Source: an uncultured Bacteroidota bacterium
GTDB taxonomy: Bacteria > Bacteroidota > Bacteroidia > Flavobacteriales > Flavobacteriaceae
Assembly: GCA_902590705.1 (NCBI GenBank)
Contig: CACIXU010000015.1
Location: forward strand, 1-43,965
Direction of reading: 5' to 3'
DNA length: 43,965 nt
In this document: positions 42,407-43,965 of the stretch, piece after piece
How positions within the stretch are numbered: position 1 is the stretch's first letter
Layout of the letters: each line of letters begins with the position of its first letter
Notes under the pieces: model-generated
What the model saw: only the letters and a program-made list of their open reading frames with translations
The model's database searches: none
What the model was told of the DNA's origin: nothing
Position numbers and translations under genes: made by a program

Positions 42407-43816
42407 TTAGATTTTACTTCCAGTTGATTTATAATCATTCAAATAACTATTTAAATTATTTACTAATAAATTTATGTTCTCACTGAAAGTAATTTTTGAA
42501 ATTTCTTCATATGCAAAGTTTACATAGCCCCGAAAATAATTCGAAGGTGTTTTTTTAATCTCATTTGAGAGCTCAGATAACTTTGGCTTAAATCCGTTCG
42601 AAATTTTTTCAATTGCATTTTTTAGCTCTAGATTTGTCTCTACTGGAAATACACCATGAAAAAATTTATAGTAAATATGTCCAAAACAAATAACTGGAAT
42701 TTCATTAAAAATTGCTTCAAGTCCCATAGTCCCTGAAATTACTCCAACCGCTTTACTGTTAAGTAAAATATTTCTTGTAGGTATATTTTCATTTATAAAA
42801 AAAACATTTTTTAGGTTATTAAGCTCTTTATAAAATTCTAAGTTTCTACCAAAAACTGGATTTTGAGCTGGATGTTCTTTTAAATAAATTATCCAGTCAC
42901 TGTTATTTAATGAATGAGAAAGCATCTTAATCATTAAGCTTTGAAAAACAAAAATATTCCCTTTAGGTGAGGTTGAAGCTTCAGGCTGGAAATGAAGTGG
43001 TACAAAAATATATTTTTTATTTAATTGAGGAGTGACTTTACATTTGATTAAATATTTTAATATTTTTTTTCTAACAATAAAATTATTTACCTTATAAATA
43101 AAATAATTAAAGAAAAGTTTTTTAGTATTTAACTCATTTAATACGAATTTTAATTTTTTAATTTTTAATCCCGTTTTCTTAAGATCATTGAAGAAATTAT
43201 TAAAATAGAACGGTTTATAATCTGGCTTTCGGAATTCTTGAATTGTAAATTTTGCATTTTTATACAATAATTCGTCTTTTTTAAAACTAGTAGGTTTTTT
43301 GATTTTAATATTTTCTTCAATGAGATATGTGTCTTGCAAATGTAATTGCTCGTGGTACAAGCTAATTCTCCCTTTTGACTTCATTAATTGATGGATAAGG
43401 AATGCTGCAGGCTCGTGGGGGACGCTTAAAAATACTGAAATTTTAATTTTATGTTTTTCAATTGTATGATTCCAAAACCTAATATGATTGAAAAACATTT
43501 TTGCTCTTTCTTCAAAATTATCTGATCCATTAAAACTTCCAAATCTATCTGACATTTTAAGAGTTAATAAACTATCAAAATTTAAACTATCGAAAACAGA
43601 TTTATCGACTGGAATCGTTTTATCTAAATTATTGTAATTTGAAGAGACTGTCTCCTCCAGATCAATATTGATAATTTCTTTACCAGAAATTTCAATGGGA
43701 TTTTGATTGGGAATCCTTATGGTAAATATTCTTTGAATCGAGGGGATTTTATTGCATATCCCCTCAAGGTAACTCCTTCCTAATTTAGTTGAAGTTTCAT
43801 CAAAGAAAATATTCAT
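42407..43816 (-). CDS. Putative GT-B/capsule-synthesis-like transferase (KpsS/KpsC-like)
   Basis: 469 residues, no signal peptide, Lys/Asn/Ile/Phe-rich. The C-terminal half has SPKGNIFVFQSLMIKML, YLKEHPAQNPVFGRN (KxHP-type donor motif), KAVGVISGTMGLEAIFNEIPVICFGHIYYKFFHGVF, which fits the Capsule_synth/KpsS-like GT-B fold. The N-terminal half contains an FNHIRFWNHTIEKHKI...PHEPAAFLIHQLMKSKG region like the first Rossmann domain. It lies 29 bp upstream of the NeuB-type gene and may transfer the nonulosonate or a Kdo-like sugar. Fold call is moderate, function inferred. Confidence 0.6.
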   Translation of the reverse strand: MNIFFDETSTKLGRSYLEGICNKIPSIQRIFTIRIPNQNPIEISGKEIINIDLEETVSSNYNNLDKTIPVDKSVFDSLNFDSLLTLKMSDRFGSFNGSDNFEERAKMFFNHIRFWNHTIEKHKIKISVFLSVPHEPAAFLIHQLMKSKGRISLYHEQLHLQDTYLIEENIKIKKPTSFKKDELLYKNAKFTIQEFRKPDYKPFYFNNFFNDLKKTGLKIKKLKFVLNELNTKKLFFNYFIYKVNNFIVRKKILKYLIKCKVTPQLNKKYIFVPLHFQPEASTSPKGNIFVFQSLMIKMLSHSLNNSDWIIYLKEHPAQNPVFGRNLEFYKELNNLKNVFFINENIPTRNILLNSKAVGVISGTMGLEAIFNEIPVICFGHIYYKFFHGVFPVETNLELKNAIEKISNGFKPKLSELSNEIKKTPSNYFRGYVNFAYEEISKITFSENINLLVNNLNSYLNDYKSTGSKI

Positions 43817-43829
43817 TTTAAATGAATCA

Positions 43830-43965
43830 TTAATTTATAATTTTTTCTAGTTCTAAATTTAATTTCTTTGGGGTTGAAATAAATTTACCTTTAAGTGGAT
43901 TGTACTTTAATGGGTCTTCTTTTTTTATTCCAATTTGAACTCTTAAAAGACTTTTATTTAAAATA
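43830..43965 (-). CDS. C-terminal fragment of an unidentified protein cut by the window edge
   Basis: The minus-strand frame is open from the right edge to a TAA at 43830-43832, about 44 codons (ending KKLNLELEKIIN). 13 bp separate it from the next gene start, so it belongs to the same operon. The residue composition (Lys/Leu/Ile-rich) matches its neighbours. Too short to identify. Confidence 0.5.
   Translation of the reverse strand, partial: ILNKSLLRVQIGIKKEDPLKYNPLKGKFISTPKKLNLELEKIIN

Overview
This AT-rich window reads as chromosome of a marine Flavobacteriia/Bacteroidota species. The signs are a SusC/SusD pair, a type IX secretion (T9SS) C-terminal sorting domain, a PnuC-type vitamin transporter next to a TPP-riboswitch-controlled TonB receptor, and promoter-like sites fitting the Bacteroidota consensus TTTG-N19-TAnnTTTG. 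No rRNA, tRNA, CRISPR array, transposase or phage gene was seen.

Region 1 (1-11068) is a polysaccharide-utilisation island. Plus-strand genes encode a GH128-type endo-beta-1,3-glucanase (5' end cut by the window), a large T9SS-exported repeat protein and a lipoprotein with two FN3-like domains. The glucanase and the lipoprotein share the same C-terminal carbohydrate-binding-like module. A SusC-SusD pair converges from the minus strand. Together they suggest capture of a beta-1,3-glucan such as laminarin.

Region 2 (11190-15631, minus) is a thiamine-salvage block: 4'-phosphopantetheinyl transferase, a small MTH1187-type thiamine-binding protein, a PnuC/PnuT permease, a NadR-type kinase, a TPP riboswitch and a TonB receptor. 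The riboswitch lies inside the block and controls only the receptor. Downstream of it is a segment that could pair with the aptamer's own 5' strand.

Region 3 (15688-19204) is housekeeping: S-adenosylhomocysteinase, a beta-lactamase-fold serine hydrolase, and ribosomal proteins L27 and L21, L21 carrying a C-terminal extension.

Region 4 (19307-43965, all minus, continuing past the right edge) is about 24.7 kb of surface-glycan genes, mostly overlapping by 1-8 nt. They cover dTDP-L-rhamnose (rmlABCD), a dTDP-3-amino-3,6-dideoxyhexose (FdtA/FdtB types), GDP-L-fucose (gmd, fcl), several glycosyltransferases, an FkbM and other methyltransferase-like proteins, and a nonulosonic-acid block. That block has NeuB, NeuC, a CMP-sugar cytidylyltransferase, a CapD-type dehydratase, PtmF- and PtmA-like oxidoreductases, and a PseA/WbpG amidotransferase with its own HisH/HisF pair. 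Two KpsC/KpsS-like GT-B proteins bracket it. The set resembles the Campylobacter locus for acetamidino-legionaminic acid, placed here in a general surface-polysaccharide locus. The HisF-like subunit has Glu where HisF has its second catalytic Asp, consistent with a dedicated ammonia-channel role. No flippase, polymerase or ligase is visible in the window.
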